From positions 1-8,471 of the forward strand of contig JARXKR010000096.1 of NCBI GenBank assembly GCA_030271565.1: a stretch of DNA of 8,471 bases, given 5' to 3'. Shown piece by piece: positions 7,297 through 8,471 of the stretch. The stretch's first letter is position 1. The number at the start of each line of letters is the position of its first letter. Under the pieces are notes generated by a model. The model was given only the letters and a program-made list of their open reading frames with translations. It did not search any database and had not been told where the DNA came from. The translations under genes and the position numbers were made by a program. The stretch comes from Pseudomonadota bacterium. Its GTDB lineage: Bacteria; Pseudomonadota; Alphaproteobacteria; Sphingomonadales; Sphingomonadaceae.

Positions 7297-8471
7297 CGAT
7301 CGGCATTTCCCTTGCTCACTCGCGACTGCTTTTCTTGAGCGGTACGGTGCAGCGCGAGCAGACCCTTGAGCGTGCCCCAGCACATTATCAGCAGGACCAG
7401 CGCCAAAGGCAGCCCGGTGGCGATTGCTCCGGCCTGCAGCGAATTCAATCCGCCGCTCAGCAACAGCACGACGCCAATCCCACCGACCGCGAACAGCCAG
7501 ATCACTTTCTGCCGCAAGGGCGTGTCGGTGCGGCCGCCTGCGGTCATGGTGTCGATCACCAGAGTGCCCGAATCCCAGCCGGTCACGAAAAAGATCAGGA
7601 TTAGCGCGATCGCCACGAACGAAGTGATCTGGGCGTAAGGCAGCGTGCCGAGCAGCACGAACAGCTGGGTGTCGAGCGAGGCTTGCGTCAGGCCGGGCGC
7701 GGTGCCGGCGGAGATTTGCGCAATGCTGGCATCACCAAACACAGTCAGCCAGATGATCCCGAGCAGGCTAGGGGCGATCATGGCCCCGGCAATAAATTCG
7801 CGCACCGTCCGCCCCAGCGAAATCCGCGCCATGAACATGCCAACGAACGGCGCCCAACTGATCCACCAGGCCCAGTAATAGACCGACCAGTCATCGTAGA
7901 AACCCGCATCGCTGCGCCCGACCGGGTTGGACAAGGCGGGCAGCAGTTTGAGGTAGTTGGCGATGTTGGCCAGGAAATCGCCCAGCAATTGCCACGCCGG
8001 GCCGGTCGCCAGCACGAACAGCAGCAAGGCCAGCGCGACCCACATGTTGGCCTCGCTCAGGATGCGGATCCCGCGATCGATCCCGCCGCGGACAGACAGG
8101 AAGGTGATGCTGGCCATGATCGCGATCAGCCCCAGAATTGCGGCTGGTGAGCTCGCGATGCCATAGAGATAGGTGATCCCGGCCATCGCCTGCTGCGCCC
8201 CCAGCCCCAGCGAAGTGGCGAGGCCAAAGATCGTCGCGAGGACGGCTAGAACTTCGATCAGGTCGCCCGCGCGGCCCCAAACCGCTTTGCCGAAGACCGG
8301 ATAAAAGGCCGAGCGCATAGACAGCGGCATATTGAAATCATAAGCAAAAACCGCGAATGCCAGGCCCGTCACCGCGAAGATCGCCCAGGGATGAAGCGAC
8401 CAGTCGAAGATCGTTGCGGCCATCGCCAGGCTGCGCGCCGCGACCGGATCGCCCGCTGCGCCGCCCAGCGG
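7293..8471 (-). CDS. BCCT-family betaine/carnitine/choline transporter, C-terminal part (N-terminus outside window)
   Basis: This is an inner-membrane secondary transporter of the BCCT family (BetT, BetP, OpuD, CaiT). The frame is open to the window edge, so about 100-150 N-terminal residues are missing; 392 residues are visible, counted from the edge. Hydrophobic segments are at about 27-44, 71-105, 109-125, 142-157, 195-216, 226-245, 267-300 and 322-370. The family signature is DDWSVYYWAWWISWAPFVG (193-211), the tryptophan-rich substrate-site region, followed by MARISLGRTVREF (214-226). SLHPWAIFA (25-33), LPLS-like MPLSMRSAFYPV (48-59) and SGTLVIDTMTAGG (301-313) are also typical. The motif usually read TS[AS]DS is TGWDS here (297-301). 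The C-terminal tail after the last membrane segment is only about 20 residues, without the long regulatory tail of BetP. It is the first gene of the operon seen here and overlaps the GMC gene as ATGA. Substrate is not determinable from the motifs alone. Confidence 0.93.
   Translation of the reverse strand, partial: PLGGAAGDPVAARSLAMAATIFDWSLHPWAIFAVTGLAFAVFAYDFNMPLSMRSAFYPVFGKAVWGRAGDLIEVLAVLATIFGLATSLGLGAQQAMAGITYLYGIASSPAAILGLIAIMASITFLSVRGGIDRGIRILSEANMWVALALLLFVLATGPAWQLLGDFLANIANYLKLLPALSNPVGRSDAGFYDDWSVYYWAWWISWAPFVGMFMARISLGRTVREFIAGAMIAPSLLGIIWLTVFGDASIAQISAGTAPGLTQASLDTQLFVLLGTLPYAQITSFVAIALILIFFVTGWDSGTLVIDTMTAGGRTDTPLRQKVIWLFAVGGIGVVLLLSGGLNSLQAGAIATGLPLALVLLIMCWGTLKGLLALHRTAQEKQSRVSKGNADR

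Noticed and set aside
7297..7383. N-terminal extension of the GMC enzyme
   Set aside because: The 29 extra residues lie within the transporter coding sequence, do not resemble a signal peptide, and precede the usual start just before the FAD motif; the ATGA overlap gives a better start.
1..8471. Mobile elements, defence systems, CRISPR arrays, RNA genes
   Set aside because: No transposase, terminal inverted repeats, direct-repeat array, tRNA-like cloverleaf or rRNA segment could be seen. All genes are metabolic or regulatory and have similar base composition by eye.

Overview
The window looks like a catabolic locus from an alphaproteobacterial chromosome. The high GC content (estimated by eye, not computed), the overlapping start and stop codons and the protein sequences fit a sphingomonad or Erythrobacter-type organism best, but that is an inference from sequence character and no database search was made. 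Coding density is very high. Seven genes fill the window, two of them cut by its edges. There is no rRNA, tRNA, CRISPR array, insertion sequence or long repeat, and no gene-free stretch over 300 bases; the longest gap is about 80 bases.

Left part, + strand (1-1873): the last 463 codons of soxA, the alpha subunit of heterotetrameric sarcosine oxidase, followed by soxG, the gamma subunit. soxG starts at a GTG inside the end of soxA. The beta and delta subunits (soxB, soxD) would be expected to the left of the window. The enzyme demethylates sarcosine to glycine, passing the methyl carbon to tetrahydrofolate.

Right part, - strand (8471 down to 1876): five genes. A BCCT-family transporter (its N-terminus is outside the window), a choline-dehydrogenase-like GMC flavoenzyme and an FAD-dependent oxidoreductase of the FAD_oxidored type are joined by two ATGA stop/start overlaps, so they almost certainly form one operon. 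After an 83-base gap with two short dyads come a LysR-type regulator and an exported alpha/beta hydrolase. The hydrolase start codon and Shine-Dalgarno sequence lie inside the 3' end of the regulator gene. The hydrolase and soxG converge with only 2 bases between their stop codons, and a small hairpin spans the junction.

How the genes may work together: BCCT carriers import betaine, choline, carnitine and similar zwitterions or quaternary amines. A GMC dehydrogenase could oxidise an alcohol such as choline, and sarcosine oxidase handles the last N-demethylation of the choline-betaine-dimethylglycine-sarcosine-glycine route. The intermediate steps (betaine aldehyde oxidation, betaine and dimethylglycine demethylation) have no recognisable conventional enzyme in the window. 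The FAD-dependent oxidoreductase of unknown substrate is therefore the most interesting open question. The exported hydrolase may release a substrate outside the cytoplasm. The substrate and pathway assignment is inference from context. The family assignments rest on motifs visible in the sequence.
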